DNA from: Chaenocephalus aceratus
Taxonomy: Eukaryota; Chordata; Actinopteri; Perciformes; Channichthyidae
Length of the DNA: 64,000 nucleotides
NCBI GenBank assembly: GCA_023974075.1
Contig: JAMFTG010000562.1
Coordinates: forward strand, 62,001 to 126,000
Reading direction: 5' to 3'
Both the position numbers and the translations under genes were made by a program. Of this stretch, positions 11,025 through 22,186 are shown one piece after another. Under the pieces are notes generated by a model. It searched no databases and was not told the origin of the DNA. It was given only the letters and a program-made list of their open reading frames with translations. How positions within the stretch are numbered: the first letter of the stretch is position 1; the number at the start of each line of letters is the position of its first letter.

Positions 11025-11591
11025 GCTTTCTTGACTGCAGATGGGCCGCTGAGCGTCGCGGCTAACGTCTCTGCACCGGGCTGTGGTGTAGCCAGGAAAA
11101 AACGATCCGCTTCCTCAGCCAAAGCACGGGGCTCCGTGACAGGCGTGTTGCCAGCGCCGTCTGGACCCGGGGAGCCAAGTGACGCAGGAAAATCTCCGTG
11201 AATAAAATCCGGGGATCTTCCCCTCCTAGCAGATCTAGCATTAGCTGGGATGGCTTGCTGTCTCCTAGGCCTTGAATTTCAAGTATCTGGCAGGCCCTCT
11301 CCTTAGCAGATAAGCTAAATGTCTTAAGGAGAAGGGCCTTAATCGCCTCATATTTGCCATGGCTGCGATAAATCCCACCCACCCGGACGACGTGGAGCTC
11401 CCCAGCGCTGCTACCACATGGTAGTATTTCAGGTCCCCGTCACGAACCTGTCGGCAGGCAAAGTGTGCCTCCACGTGTGCGAACCATGCCTCCGCGGCGT
11501 GCTCCCAGAATTCCGGCAGCTTTATGAAAACATCGCTCTCAGCCATGTTCGTTAATTTTCCGGAAACTTTCTTGGAAAAAGTCAGGGTCAC
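10877..11591 (-). pseudogene. Gypsy gag, frameshifted
   Basis: The start codon lies at about 11545 (MAESDVFIKLPEFWEHAA), directly after the primer-binding region. Three overlapping minus-strand frames (11265-11591, 11062-11382, 10877-11122) each carry part of a gag capsid-like protein: an N-terminal WFAHVEAHF region, a middle part with ERACQILEIQGLGDSKPSQL, and a C-terminal LAPRVQTAL and EEADRFFLA stretch. The frame changes near 11370 and 11110, so at least two indels break it. No intact CCHC knuckle was seen in the remaining frames. Gag would form the particle core; here it is dead. Confidence 0.8.
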
Positions 11592-11594
11592 CAG

Positions 11595-11804
11595 TGTAGT
11601 GCCGTGAAAAGAGAGTCGGAGGCGGTGTATTAAGAATGGAGTTCCAATCTTTATTACCCATTAATATCAGAGAGGCTCACATGAACTACTCTGCCTGATG
11701 AGCTAGCAGGAATGGCAGCTAAAGCTACCGGTGTTCCCCACTAAAGGGTCCGTGTGGCAACACAATAAGCAAGGTGAATTATGGTCCCACATGGTGTCAC
11801 CACA
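11595..11804 (-). repeat. 5' LTR of the minus-strand Gypsy element
   Basis: 210 bp, TG...CA ends. The few differences from the other LTR imply an insertion that is young on an evolutionary scale, but not brand new. Confidence 0.93.
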
Positions 11805-13124
11805 ATGGGTTGATTGTGCGTTGATCTGTTGGTAATGCCTCGGGGTTCCGGTGGGCATGTAAACAAATGCATAATGCTATACTTTGCGGCCTCACCCGGT
11901 TGCATAGCGACGCTTATTGTTTAGGTGTCTTTTAATAAGCAGGTAGTCATATCATTCAACCCAGTCTCACGGCATTTCGTGTTCACCAACACGATTTTTA
12001 ATCTATTGATTCGTGTTCGCCAACACGATTTGCCCCTTTTTTTTTCGTGTTGCACAGCACGATTTTAAAAGCAATGTATTTCTACTGCCTGCACCACGTC
12101 TTTTTCTCCGGTCGGGTCGAGGAAGACCGGAAGCTGTGTGGTTCATAAAAACATGTTCTTACTCAATATCAAGCCACAGTTATTGCTTTTATTTTAAATC
12201 GTATAATTTCGGACTTTTGTTTCCGTCTGTGAGGAAAATAAATGGGGCTCAGAGCCTCAGGATACTGAAATCTGTATTTTTTAAATCTTTTTTTCCTTCT
12301 AATTTGTTATTATTTTCAAAATAACACACTGTTATTTACTCACCAATAACACTCAATTATCCTTGCTTTTATTTATTGGTTTAATTCCATAATCTCGGGC
12401 TCTTTCGGCGTCCGTCAGGAACTGAATTTCAAAATAAAAATAACCGGAAACAGACGTAGGCATTTCGAGCGATTACCCAAGATCCTCAGCTATGGTTTTA
12501 AGCTCGTTTATTGGATGTTTTAGCCGCAATGCATGCTGGGATTTGGTGTTTATATGATATGAAATCCGGAAAACATTTTAAAAGAATAAAATAATACTTA
12601 ATTCCGAGTGCTCTTGCTTTTCTCTTTGAAAGTCATCACATAACGGCATTGTAATACACGGTCTGGCTGCATTGTATATTACAGATCTGCCGTAGTTCTT
12701 TATTTATAGCGCCCTGATGAGAAGACCTTTGGAAAAACTGAGAAAATGCCGCCGAAACTGAATACTTGACGTGGATCATAAATATATTCAACAATTAAAC
12801 AACATCTTCAATTTCTCTTCACACAATACGTCTCCTTGCAGTATCAACACTAATTCGGCTGACTTTTACATTTGATCTAATTCACAGATAGGTTATATTT
12901 ACACCATAACGGTGCACAGCTGATATATAAGGACTGTAGTTTTTAAAGATATTACTGATTTTCTTTGAATGTAAGAATGTAAATACTGAGTCTGAAATAG
13001 TATAGCAATATGCTGTAAAATTATGTGAAAGCATGAATAAAACGTGTCCTACACTAATAATACAAAGTTATTATGGCTGTGTGTACCTTGTGTGCACCGC
13101 CTAGTGGTTAAAGCACGTTATTGA

Positions 13125-13180
13125 ATTATTGTTTTTATGTGTTATAACACATACACATATTAACACATAAAAACAATAAT
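13125..13180. repeat. 20-bp perfect hairpin arms
   Basis: ATTATTGTTTTTATGTGTTA at 13125-13144 is the exact reverse complement of 13161-13180, with a 16-base loop. It lies in the centre of the long-TIR element. Confidence 0.9.
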
Positions 13181-13689
13181 GTACTCTTAATATTTTTTTC
13201 ATCAAATATTATTTGAATATTTGATTACAAATATGAAGAGTACATACTTTCATAGGGGGAAAGTAGAAGGTCTGTGATAGAAATATAGAATATAAAAAAT
13301 CAAGAAGATACTATAAGTGATCTCTACAATAAAACAGTTTAGTGCAGGATGTACAAAGATATTAATAGGAGGAGGTGCAAAACAGAAAAAACGAATTAAC
13401 CTTATTTAAACACTAAATAACAGATTAAGGTCTTCTTTTAAATAAGAAAAAAAACTTTGGGGGTATCTATCTACAGATAAATATTAAGCCTGACAAAGTA
13501 CTTAACGTCTAATATATTGCTTTCCCTGCAATGTTAACTATGTTGAAGCACTTATTTTAACTGATAGTATACACATTAATGATACTCTTATGTATGTAGA
13601 TAGTATAAGAAATGTGCAGAATATGAATATGTTTAAGGTGGAGGTACACACATATTGATAGATGTCTTGTAATGCACTGTTGAGGAACC

Positions 13690-13770
13690 TGTGACCCAAG
13701 TTTTTCATTCATTGCATAACTACTCCGTAGTTGTGTATAGATATGTCAATAAACCTTTGAAAATCTTGAA
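13690..13770 (+). repeat. Possible LINE 3' tail
   Basis: Ends GTCAATAAACCTTTGAAAATCTTGAAA-like, resembling the AATAAA-containing tails of fish LINEs. No coding part is attached. Low confidence. Confidence 0.35.
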
Positions 13771-15101
13771 AGGGATGTGCAAAATAGCCATAATATACAG
13801 TCTTTAATTAACTATTAGTAGAGAATAACGAGTAATGAATATACTTTATTACTTGTTTCCATTCATGTCAATTGCAGATACATGTTTAGTCTTCTCAAGC
13901 ACCAACTATCAAATATCTCTCCTGATTGTTGGCACTTGACAATCACCTTACCTGCATTTTACTCAGGTGTAAACTAAAGTCTGATTTAAGGGTTGTTTAT
14001 ATTTCACATCATTAATCAGAATCTGCAAAGTAACTCAATAAATGCAGTGGGAGTAAAAATACCAGGTTAAACCTCTGAATTGTCGTGGAGTAGAATTACA
14101 AAGTAACAATGAGCTGTCATGTGGGTATATATTAATGCTGCGCATTATGGACACAAGTGATTTTCACCCATTTATTAATTATATGTTTTACATTTGATAA
14201 CACCAATGTGTTTAATACTGGCAACTTCTAATTGTGGGAAAAAGGAAAACGTTCAGTAGAGACGTCCCATAGAACATTTTGCGAAACACAATAGCCAGCA
14301 TGTGTAGTTCTGGGGGGGTGTTTCGATTCCAGTTTTGGATAGTCTGGCGTGGTTCGTTCCATTTCACACAGCTGTTTGACGCTCTGCGTAACCTTACGGG
14401 GACTGTAGTCCTAAACGATAGCTGGGGATTATGGGTAGTGTAGTCTCTTCGGCCATCCTAAACTCAGAAATGTTGACAATCGCAATGATGCTCGAAATGT
14501 CCCTTATAGGGCCTACGTCTGTTTCCGGTTATCTTTATTTTGAAATTCAGTTTCCTGACGGACACCAAAAAAGCCCGAGATTATGGAATCAAACCAATAA
14601 ATAAAAGCAAGGATAATTGTGTGTTATTGGGTGAGTAAATACAGTGTGTTATTTTGAAAAGAATAACGATTAGAAGGAAAAAAAGATTTAAAAAATACCG
14701 ATTCCGTATTCTGAGGCTCTGAGCCCCATTTATATTTCCTCACAGACGGCAACAAAGTCCGAAATTATACGATTTAAAATAAAAGCAATAACTGTGGCTT
14801 GATATTGAGTAAGAACATGTTTTTATGAACCACACAGCTTCCGGTCTCCACGACCCGACCGAGAAAAAGACGTGCTGCAGGCAGTAGAAATACAATTGCT
14901 TTTAAAATCGTGCTGTGCAACACGAAAAAAAGGGGCAAATCGTGTTGGTGAACACGAAATGCCGTGAGACTGGGTTGTATCATTAGCTGGAACTAGCTGG
15001 ATCTGATCGATATGGACATAAACGTGAGTGAAGTCTAATCTGACGGGAGAGAGATCAGCTGCTGCTGACGAGTCGACACGCAGTTCTATATCGTATAAGG
15101 C

Positions 15102-15928
15102 TTCGTTAGAATATTTTTGCGCCAGTCAACATGTCCGTTAAAGTTTAAATCTTCCGGACAAAATGAGAAAAGTGCCGGTCAAAGGTCTTCTTTGTTATTT
15201 ATTGTGCTTTAAAACAAATTGATATGATTCGATATTAAACAAACTAATTATTTGTTTGTTTTTATTTTATTTAAAGGACAGTGCACATTAATTCACATTG
15301 CTGTAAATGAGCCAGTATTAGCCAGCAGGCTAATTTTCAACTGTTGTCCTTGGCAAGATGTTAACTGACCACAACAAGACTAGAAAATAAAAACATAATT
15401 AAATAGAGTACAGCAGACAACATCAGTACACCAATAAATAAATAGCAGTACAACAATAAATAGGAACACTAGTACAACAATAGAGAGGAACAAACAAACA
15501 TGCAAACAGATGAAATATCATCATACCTTGATTCAGTTAAAAGTGTTCACATTTTTGATTGTTTAAAAGCCAGTTCTTATGATTGTGGTTAAATGTATGA
15601 TAAGAGGTGTTATTCCTGATCTGTATTGGTATTGTGTTCCAGAGTGTAGTAATTATAGTAGATTAACTACATTATTCAAAAGAGTACAGTAACTTACAAT
15701 AACACGGGAATAATAGACGGAGCGCTCTCCCTCTCCTGACAGCCCGTCAGTATCATGCAGCTCGCGGATCCAATAATGAGTGACCCGACAGTAAAACTAA
15801 ACATATCTATAACTAGTTTAGGTAGTTTGAGAGGTCATTTGAATGACGTTTGAATAGCTACGTGTGATATTATAACCTGGTGTGTGTTTTGTTCCGCTCA
15901 CCGCTTCATGTGATTATGCAGAGCTGGT
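15102..15928. repeat. Left arm of inverted repeat flanking the DIRS element
   Basis: Apart from a later insertion (15251-15655), this arm is the reverse complement of 21786-22186. It includes CGTTAGAATATTTTTGCGCC and goes through the CGGAGCGCTCTCCCTCTCC and AACCTGGTGTGTGTTTTG words to the DIRS terminal repeat. It matches the hAT right end but lacks its outermost ~10 bases. It is preceded at about 15080-15103 by a stray copy of the DIRS internal sequence CAGTTCTATATCGTATAAGG. Confidence 0.85.
15251..15655 (-). mobile_element. LINE 3' fragment inserted in the left arm
   Basis: The inverted right arm reads straight through AACAAACTAATTATAGTAG, whereas here about 400 bp interrupts it with TAATTA repeated on both sides (15245-15250 and 15650-15655). 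On the minus strand the inserted piece begins with a LINE C-terminal-like frame (TLWNTIPIQIRNN, then NNQKCEHF, stop). It then runs into an AT-rich 3' end. A short 5'-truncated LINE insertion fits well. A related 3' end lies at 24145-24620. Confidence 0.72.
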
Positions 15929-16216
15929 GTTACGTAATGTAACCCAGCTTCTATGAGTATAGGCGCAGCCCTCTAAGGCTATCGCTATTGGGTAATCCCC
16001 TCTGCACGTGTGCAGCACTGACAGACTTATTCCACGCCCACGTGGGCCTCACCTCCAGGCTCACTTCCGTATAAAATAGGAAGTAGACCCTACAATCCGC
16101 TCCTACTTTTCTTCAGCACTCCGTTGCAGAACCATTGACAGGCAAAACCAGTTCTTTTAAGAGCTACTTACTAAAAAACAACATTCCTCCTAAAAAGCTT
16201 TGTTTTTCTAGGTAAG

Positions 16217-17530
16217 ATGGAGACTGGGCAGGAAAGTCAAGGTTGCGTTAGGGATTGCCTCGTATGCGGGTCGGGCTACATTATGAGCTTTGACAGGCAC
16301 TCACAGTGTGAGTCCTGCCTGGGAATAGAGCATGCGAACGCTGCTCTCACTCCCGGGGTATCATGCTCGCATTGTGCCCATCTGCCGCTTGGCCCGTCCA
16401 GGAGGAGTACTCCGGGGACAAAGCCCTTGTTTTCCTGGATCCGAATGGCGGGCACGATTCGGACGACTACGTCCCCTCCATTCAGGGATCACCTGGTGAG
16501 GGAGTCCCCCATTATCTCTCCCCTCCGGACGGAGGAGACAGGTAGGGGACCCGGTGTAGGTCCGGTGTATGATCCCGTGATCCCTATCTCTGCCACCCAC
16601 GGCGTTGCCGTCGATTGGCGGGATTCTCCTGGAACTTCCGGAGATTATATCCAAGGCGGCCGCCTGGAGAAATCTCCCCGTTCCCCTATCTCAGGAGAGC
16701 TCGACTCCGGATGACATTTCCGGGGTGTTCTCCCGGGTACACAGGGTAAGGAGTGACCCGTCTGGCCACGCTTCCCGGCCATATGGAAGTACCAGGAGGG
16801 GGCGGCGGAGGACCCTGGAGCAATGAGGGCTCCGATAGGGACATACGTGCCCCTCACGAGAGTGGTGGGATTCACGGATGTAGGTTTCCCGACCGTGCCT
16901 CCTCTAGAGGCGAACCTCACAGCGTTTGTCGCCCGACAGATCGGTTTTGTCGCCCGACAGACGGACAGAATGCACCAGTGTGAATTGCAGGCGTCAGTGG
17001 CGAACAATATAGCGTTGCTGTCAAACTCCATGGTGGAAATGTCCGAGCGGTCAAAGACTATGTCCTCAGTGGAGGCTGAGGAAATAGGGAAGGCAGCCAG
17101 TACTGCTCTTACACTGTGTGCAGCAGTCACAGTCTCGCAGGCGCGGATTGCGGCATGGGCGACACAGGTCCACCGGTATCTCTGGCTACAGCAGGGAAAT
17201 ATACTGGAGGGTGCAGGAAAGGATCTGCTGGAGGCTCCAATCAGTCCGGACGGACTATTTGGACCAGAGTTCCACACCATGGTGGAGACTATGAAATCTG
17301 CCGCAGAGCAGGCATATGACATAAGGCGTCACGCTAGCTGGCTTAGGGACAAATGGCCTCAGCGACAGCAGCGGCAGCACGACAGCACCCGCAGCCCCCG
17401 CAACAGTCTCAACGGGGGCAGCGCGGACAGCGGTGAGAACAGCAACGGCGTCAGAATCGCCCTTCGGCAGCTGCAGGGGCTCCGTCCCAGGTCTCCGCTC
17501 CTCCGCCGCAGAGATAGGATCTGCAGGTGA
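16217..17530 (+). pseudogene. DIRS gag-like ORF1 with a premature stop
   Basis: The ATG at 16217 follows the left terminal repeat by about 80 bases. Residues 1-60 hold paired cysteines and histidines (CVRDCLVCG, CESCLG, CSHCAHL), the N-terminal zinc-binding pattern of fish DIRS gag proteins. The frame stops at 16712-16714 and reopens in the same phase by 16823, running to 17530 with an alpha-helical middle (EEIGKAASTAL, RIAAWATQVHRYLWLQQ) and a Gln/Arg-rich tail. A short in-frame duplication of FVARQ occurs at about 16930-16960. One stop thus splits a protein of about 430 residues. The role is nucleic-acid packaging by family analogy. Confidence 0.75.
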
Positions 17531-17684
17531 CGAGCTGGAGGGGAAGGAAGAACCCCGCTCCTGGTCTGCTCCTCCGAGTGAACCTCCAAGGAAGCAGAAC
17601 CGAAGATGACTCTTTGGGGGGTTATGTGGGAAGAGAGAATTGTTAATAAAATGATTCAAATCTCAACAGTGTGTCTGTAGCACT

Positions 17685-18545
17685 GTGTCTCACGTATCCC
17701 CCACACTAGTCAGGCCGGTTGCCATTAATCTATTGATTAAAAGGCAGCAGGACTTGTTGCATAAACCCTCTGTTTTTAACCTGTCAGTTAATAGACAGAG
17801 GGACTCGCCATTTGAGCTAGCGGTTTCTAATCTGTCGGTTAGCAAACAGCTAGGCTCGCTGTATAAGCCTGCGGTATTTAACCAGTCGGTTATAAGACAG
17901 CAGGGCTTGATATTTAAATCGGCCGCTTCTATCCTTACGGGTAACAAGCAGCGCGGTTTTTCCTCTGTCTCAGTTGTGCCTACACACAGTCGTATTAAGC
18001 CTAGCACGGCTGTTATGCAGGAGGTGAAAAACACTGCACACACCACCGCGAGTTGGAGCATAAACCCGCCTCAGGGTCCTGTTTATGAGCCTTCTCATAA
18101 ACAGAGACAGGATGAGAGTCGGGGTGTGATGCAGCGTGTGGAGACCCCTGCACAGCCCTTTAGGGCGTGCCCCCCTTGGGTTGCTTCACAAGCAATGGCG
18201 GTGAGGGCTCTGGCATGGCATGTCACCATGACTACCACAGCACAACAAAAACAGGTACGCCCGCTCTCAGAGCGATGCTCAGAGTGGAGGCGGCTATGTT
18301 TAATGGACGGATGGATGAGCAGGCTGATCGGCAGAGGTTACTCTCTGCAATTTGCCTTACCCCCCCCCGCAGGTCGAGGGGATTCAGGAAACACTTCTGT
18401 CATCCCGAGAACAGTGTCTTGCGCTCCAGTCAGAGCTGCGGAAACTCCTGTTAAAGAGAGCAATCTTCAGGGTTCCTCAAGGGGAAGAAAATCAGGGGTT
18501 TTTACTCCCGTTATTTTCTTATCCCAAAAAAGACCGGGGGGATGA
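17685..18545 (+). CDS. DIRS ORF linker region upstream of RT, unassigned
   Basis: An open frame of 286 codons between gag and the RT domain. It is rich in a repeated pattern NLSVNRQ / NLSVSKQ / NQSVIRQ (residues ~25-75), i.e. degenerate tandem repeats of about 25 residues. No catalytic motif is seen. Its end overlaps the RT start in another frame. It probably represents the N-terminal extension of the DIRS pol protein rather than a separate gene, with a frameshift separating it from RT. Confidence 0.4.
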   Translation: MSHVSPTLVRPVAINLLIKRQQDLLHKPSVFNLSVNRQRDSPFELAVSNLSVSKQLGSLYKPAVFNQSVIRQQGLIFKSAASILTGNKQRGFSSVSVVPTHSRIKPSTAVMQEVKNTAHTTASWSINPPQGPVYEPSHKQRQDESRGVMQRVETPAQPFRACPPWVASQAMAVRALAWHVTMTTTAQQKQVRPLSERCSEWRRLCLMDGWMSRLIGRGYSLQFALPPPAGRGDSGNTSVIPRTVSCAPVRAAETPVKESNLQGSSRGRKSGVFTPVIFLSQKRPGG

Positions 18546-19430
18546 GACCCATCCTAGATCTGTCAGCATTCAACAGAGTGATACGGAAAAGGCCGTTTCA
18601 CAAGCTGACAATCAAACAGGTAATGGAGTGTGTGTACCAGGGAGATTGGTGCACTTCCATAGACCTAAAGGATGCTTACTTCCATATAACCATCATCCCA
18701 AAACACAGGAAATTCCTGCGGTTTTCATTCCAGGGAATAGCGTACCAGTTAAATCGACTGCCGTTCGGATATTCCCTGGCTCCACGCACTTTTTCAAAGT
18801 GTGGAGACGGTGCTGGAGCCGCTACGCAGAGGAGGGATGAGAGTGTTATTTTATCTGGACGACCTGCTGTTGCTGGCTCGCTCCAGAGAGGAAGCTGCTT
18901 TACAGACGGTACAAACTCGTATCTCACCTGTCAAGCCTGGGTTTCATAATCAATTGGGAAAAGAGCTGTCCTCTTCCTCCCAGATCATCATGTATCTGGG
19001 GATGGAATTCAACTCAGCCCGCATGAGAGCACGACTCTCACAGCGGAGAGTGGAGAATCTGACAGCTCTCCTCAGGCGCGTCACACCCGGCAGGGTGGTG
19101 ACAGCCCTTTCCGTGATACAGCTGTTGGGCATGATGTCAGCTGGTCACGTGGTGATCCCCCTGGGTCTCCTTTACATGAGGAGACTTCAGAGGTGGTTCA
19201 TTCGCCTGCGCATCGACCCCGTGCGTCAGAGGAGACGCAGGGTGTGCATTCCTGTATCCATAGGTTTGGATCTGACCTACTGGAGAAATCCCCACGTCCT
19301 GTCCGTGGGGGTTCCCCTCGGCAGAGTGACGTCACACACCTCGGTGTTTACAGACGCATCGCTCTCAGGGTGGGGAGGAACATGCATGTCGCAGGCAGTG
19401 GGGGGACAGTGGCGGCCTCACATGTCCTTC
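18352..19430 (+). pseudogene. DIRS reverse transcriptase and start of RNase H, frameshifted
   Basis: Three frames share the domain. 18352-18840 carries the N-terminal finger region. 18542-18949 carries MRPILDLSAFNRVI, GDWCTSIDLKDAYFHI and the primer grip-side LNRLPFGYSLAPRTFSK. 18801-19436 carries the catalytic motif VLFYLDDLLLL and IMYLGMEFNS, then the first RNase H aspartate in VFTDASLSGWGG. These motifs in this order are those of DIRS-1 reverse transcriptases. At least two indels (about 18540 and 18800) interrupt the protein. It would copy the element's RNA; here it cannot be made intact. Confidence 0.85.
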
Positions 19431-20878
19431 ATATAAACACGCTGGAATTACTCGCTGTATGGAGAGTGATCCAGCACTTCGCCCCTTTGCTGTGGAATCA
19501 TCATGTGTTGATTCGAACAGACAACAAGACGGCGGTAGCCTACATAAATCGTCAGGGAGGTGTACGATCAGAGCAGCTGCTGAACACAGCCAGACGGCTG
19601 TTGTGCTGGGCGCGCACACACATGATCTCGATCAGAGCAGTGTATATTCCCGGCGAGCTGAACAGAGGGGCAGACCTCATGTCCAGAGGAGGTCCTCGAC
19701 AAGGGGACTGGAGCCTCCACCCCGAGCTGGTCTCCCAAGTGTGGAGCAGGTTCGGGACAGCAGAGGTGGATCTGTTCGCTGCTCGCGGGAACGCGCAGTG
19801 TGCTCTCTGGTTCTCCCTGAGAAGGCAGGATCACCCCCCTCTGGGGGTGGACACGTTCGCACACAGACCTTGGCCCAGGGTGTTACTATACGCTTTCCCA
19901 CCAGTCCCTCTGATCCCTCGGTTCCTGGACCGAGTGCAGGAGGAGCGACTGGTAGCGGTCTTAATAGCCCCGGAGCGCACAGGAGCGTCCTGGTTTCCCT
20001 GCATACAGAGGATGCTGTCAGGGAGACCGTGGGAAATTCCGTGGCGGGAGGATGCTCTCTCCCAGGCGGAGGGAGCAATCAACGGTCCACCCAGTGTTAG
20101 GCCAACGTTTGTGGGCATGGCCCCTGAACGGGAACACTTAGAGGGGCTCGGCCTCTCTCAAGATGTTGTGAGTACGATTCAGGGATCTAGAGCCGCGTCC
20201 ACCAGGGAGTCTTACACAACCAAATGGACAGCGTTCCAGCGTTGGTGTATAGGAAAAGGCTTGGACCCCGTTGCGTGTACCCTGCCTCACGTGCTGTCAT
20301 TCCTCCAGCTGTTGCTGGACAGGAATTTGGCCTATAGCACGATAAAAACATATGCGGCTGCCATTTCGTCATGCCATGTAGGGTTTGGGGTCAGCACGGT
20401 GTTTAGTCACCCTCTGACAAAACGATTCCTACGAGGAGTACAGAGACTCAGACCGGTATCACGCGCTTTAGCGCCTCAATGGGATTTGGCTGTAGTGCTG
20501 TGCGCACTAGGTAAAGCCCCTTTTGAACCATTGGATCAGGTTCCCCTGAAGTTTCGGTCAGCCAAAGTAGCGCTGCTCCTGGCTCTGACGTCAGCTAAAA
20601 GGGTGAGTGAATTGTCTGCTCTCTCTGTGGCTCCGTCATGTCTCCAGATCCAAGGAGATGGCAGCTCAGCTGTGTTGCGCCCGAACCCGGCTTTTATGCC
20701 AAAGGTGATCACAAGCTCGTTTAGATCGAGAGTGATAACCTTGGAGGGCTTCTTTCCTCCTCCTCACACATCAGAGGAGGAAGCCACATCTCATCTCCTT
20801 TGTCCCGTGCGCGCTGGCATGCTATGTTGCACGCACGGCTGCTTTACGCAAATCCCAGCGTCTGTTTGTGCATTATAG
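19193..20878 (+). pseudogene. DIRS RNase H and tyrosine recombinase, N-terminal part
   Basis: A 561-codon open frame. Its credible part starts near 19430: RNase H residues in INTLELLAVWRVI and LIRTDNKTAVAYINRQGG, then VYIPGELNRGADLMSRGG. A linker leads to a tyrosine recombinase core-binding domain (STRESYTTKWTAFQRWC, LPHVLSFLQLLLD) and the start of the catalytic domain with the first arginine in LALTSAKRVSELSAL. The frame is lost near 20820 and the recombinase continues in another frame. Tyrosine recombinases insert the DIRS circle without target duplication. Confidence 0.85.
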
Positions 20879-21164
20879 AGAGCGCTCATTAGGGCAGCCT
20901 CTATCCGCACAGCGCCTGTCACACTGGCTGCGTGAGGCGGTGTCACAGGCGTATGTTTCCTCTGGGTTGGATCCCCCGGAAAACATTAAAGCGCACAGTA
21001 CCAGGAGAATATCAACTTCTGCGGCGTTGCACGGAGGAACGACAGTGGAAGACATTTGCACTGCTGCATCTTGGTCTTCACCCTGTTATTTTATTCGTTT
21101 TTATTTAAGGGATGTCTCCCACTCCTCTCTGACACATTCAGTACTGAATAGCCTGCCAGAATGA
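20868..21164 (+). pseudogene. DIRS tyrosine recombinase C-terminal part
   Basis: Continuation of the recombinase after a frameshift. It keeps the HSTR box (His and second Arg), then ICTAASWSSP and a candidate nucleophile tyrosine in FIRFYLRDV, in the order and spacing of DIRS recombinases. So the R-H-R-Y catalytic set is still readable although split over two frames. Stop at 21162-21164. Confidence 0.83.
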
Positions 21165-21454
21165 GTAATGTCGGGGGGTTTTCAATTGCATGCCCTTGTT
21201 CCCCTCTCTTGATCGTTTTTAACAAGTGAGACTCAATCTCTACTTTTTAAACGACAGGTAGCCTGAGTAAGCCTACCTTCGTCCTTGATGGAGAAATATT
21301 CATTTTTTAAAATGCTATATTCCCTGGGAATGGGATGCTCCATTTACGCACGGCGAAATGGACATGGGTTATTAACTGAGTAGGTGTGTTTTATGCTTCT
21401 GGTAACTGACGGAACCAGTGGGGGGCGTGGACTACATCCTGCTTCGCCCTTAAC

Positions 21455-21560
21455 CCAATAGCGATAGCCTTAGAGGGCGAAGCCTTATACGATATAGAAC
21501 TGGGGTTACGTAATGTAACCCAGCTTCTATGAGTATAGGCGCAGCCCTCTAAGGTTCGGG
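21455..21560. repeat. DIRS internal complementary region
   Basis: Contains CCCAATAGCGATAGCC, a variant GAAGCCTTATACGATATAG and then GTAACCCAGCTTCTATGAG. It thus joins sequence matching both outer termini, as expected for the DIRS internal complementary region used as template to complete the circular DNA. Confidence 0.75.
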
Positions 21561-21785
21561 CCCCACTGGCTCCGCGAATAGCTGAAGAAAAGCTGTTGGA
21601 GTGGATTGTAGGGCCTACTTCCTATTTATACGGAAGTGAGCCCGGAGGTGGGGCCCACGTCATAGGTGGGCGTGGAATAAGTCTGTCAGTGCTGCACTCG
21701 TGCAGAGGGGATTACCCAATAGCGATAGTCTTAGAGGGCTGCGCCGATACTCATAGAAGCTGGGTTACAGTACGTAACCCCAGCT

Positions 21786-22186
21786 CTGCATAATCACATG
21801 CAGCGGTGAGCGGAACAAAACACACACCAGGTTATAATATCACACGTAGCTATTTTAATGACCTCTCAAACTACCTAAACTAGTTATAGATATGTTTAGT
21901 TTTACTGTCGGGTATCTCATTATTTGATCCGCGAGCTGCATGATACTGACGGGCTGTCAGGAGAGGGAGAGCGCTCCGTCTATTATTCCCGTGTTATTGT
22001 AAGTTACTGTACTCTTTTGAATAATGTAGTTAATCTACTATAATTAGTTTGTTTAATATCGAATCATATCAATTTGTTTTAAAGCACAATAAATAACAAA
22101 GAAGACCTTTGACCGGCACTTTTCTCATTTTGTCCGGAAGATTTAAACTTTAATGGACATGTTGACTGGCGCAAAAATATTCTAAC
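21786..22186. repeat. Right arm of inverted repeat (hAT right end)
   Basis: Reverse complement of the left arm and continuous with the hAT right terminus at 22196. Confidence 0.85.

Larger units (their letters stand above)
8069..11804 (-). mobile_element. Ty3/Gypsy LTR retrotransposon, defective
   Basis: Two near-identical LTRs (8069-8280 and 11595-11804) begin TGTAGTG and end CACCACA. They are flanked by the 4-bp duplication ATGG (8065-8068 and 11805-11808). The coding order on the minus strand is gag, protease, reverse transcriptase, RNase H, integrase, the usual Gypsy order. Next to the right LTR the minus strand reads CTGGTGACCCTGAC, a likely primer-binding region; next to the left LTR it has a G-run (TCTGGGGGGGC), the polypurine tract. 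Many frameshifts and an internal deletion of the integrase core make it inactive. Confidence 0.92.
11957..14977. mobile_element. 3-kb element with ~0.5-kb terminal inverted repeats
   Basis: The left arm (11957-12470) and right arm (14490-14977) are inverted copies, starting CAACCCAGTCTCACGGC and sharing words such as CGTGTTGGTGAACACGAAAT, TAATTTCGGAC and CCGGAAACAGACGTAGG. The flanks carry a 7-bp duplication TATCATT (11950-11956 and 14978-14984). The arms differ by small indels, including a roughly 30-bp doubling of the CGTGTT-CACC-AACACGATT motif in the left arm. The ~2-kb centre is AT-rich and has no coding frame. Very long inverted repeats suggest a Mutator-like or foldback element; superfamily is uncertain. 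A third, partial arm is at 52455-52533. Confidence 0.82.
15929..21785 (+). mobile_element. DIRS-1-type tyrosine-recombinase retrotransposon
   Basis: Inverted terminal repeats (about 15929-16117 and 21581-21785) share GTAACCCAGCTTCTATGAG, GCAGCCCTCTAAG and TCGCTATTGGGTAAT. A third, internal complementary region (about 21455-21560) repeats parts of both ends, as DIRS elements require for circle formation. The order of coding remnants is gag, reverse transcriptase, RNase H, tyrosine recombinase. There is no protease or DDE integrase, which is the DIRS gene set. Frame breaks in gag, RT and recombinase make it defective. Exact outer boundaries are hidden because the flanks are also inverted copies of each other. 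Confidence 0.88.

Noticed and set aside
16361..17659. Minus-strand frames up to 225 codons within DIRS gag
   Set aside because: Antisense to a frame with clear DIRS gag zinc-binding cysteines; no motif of their own.
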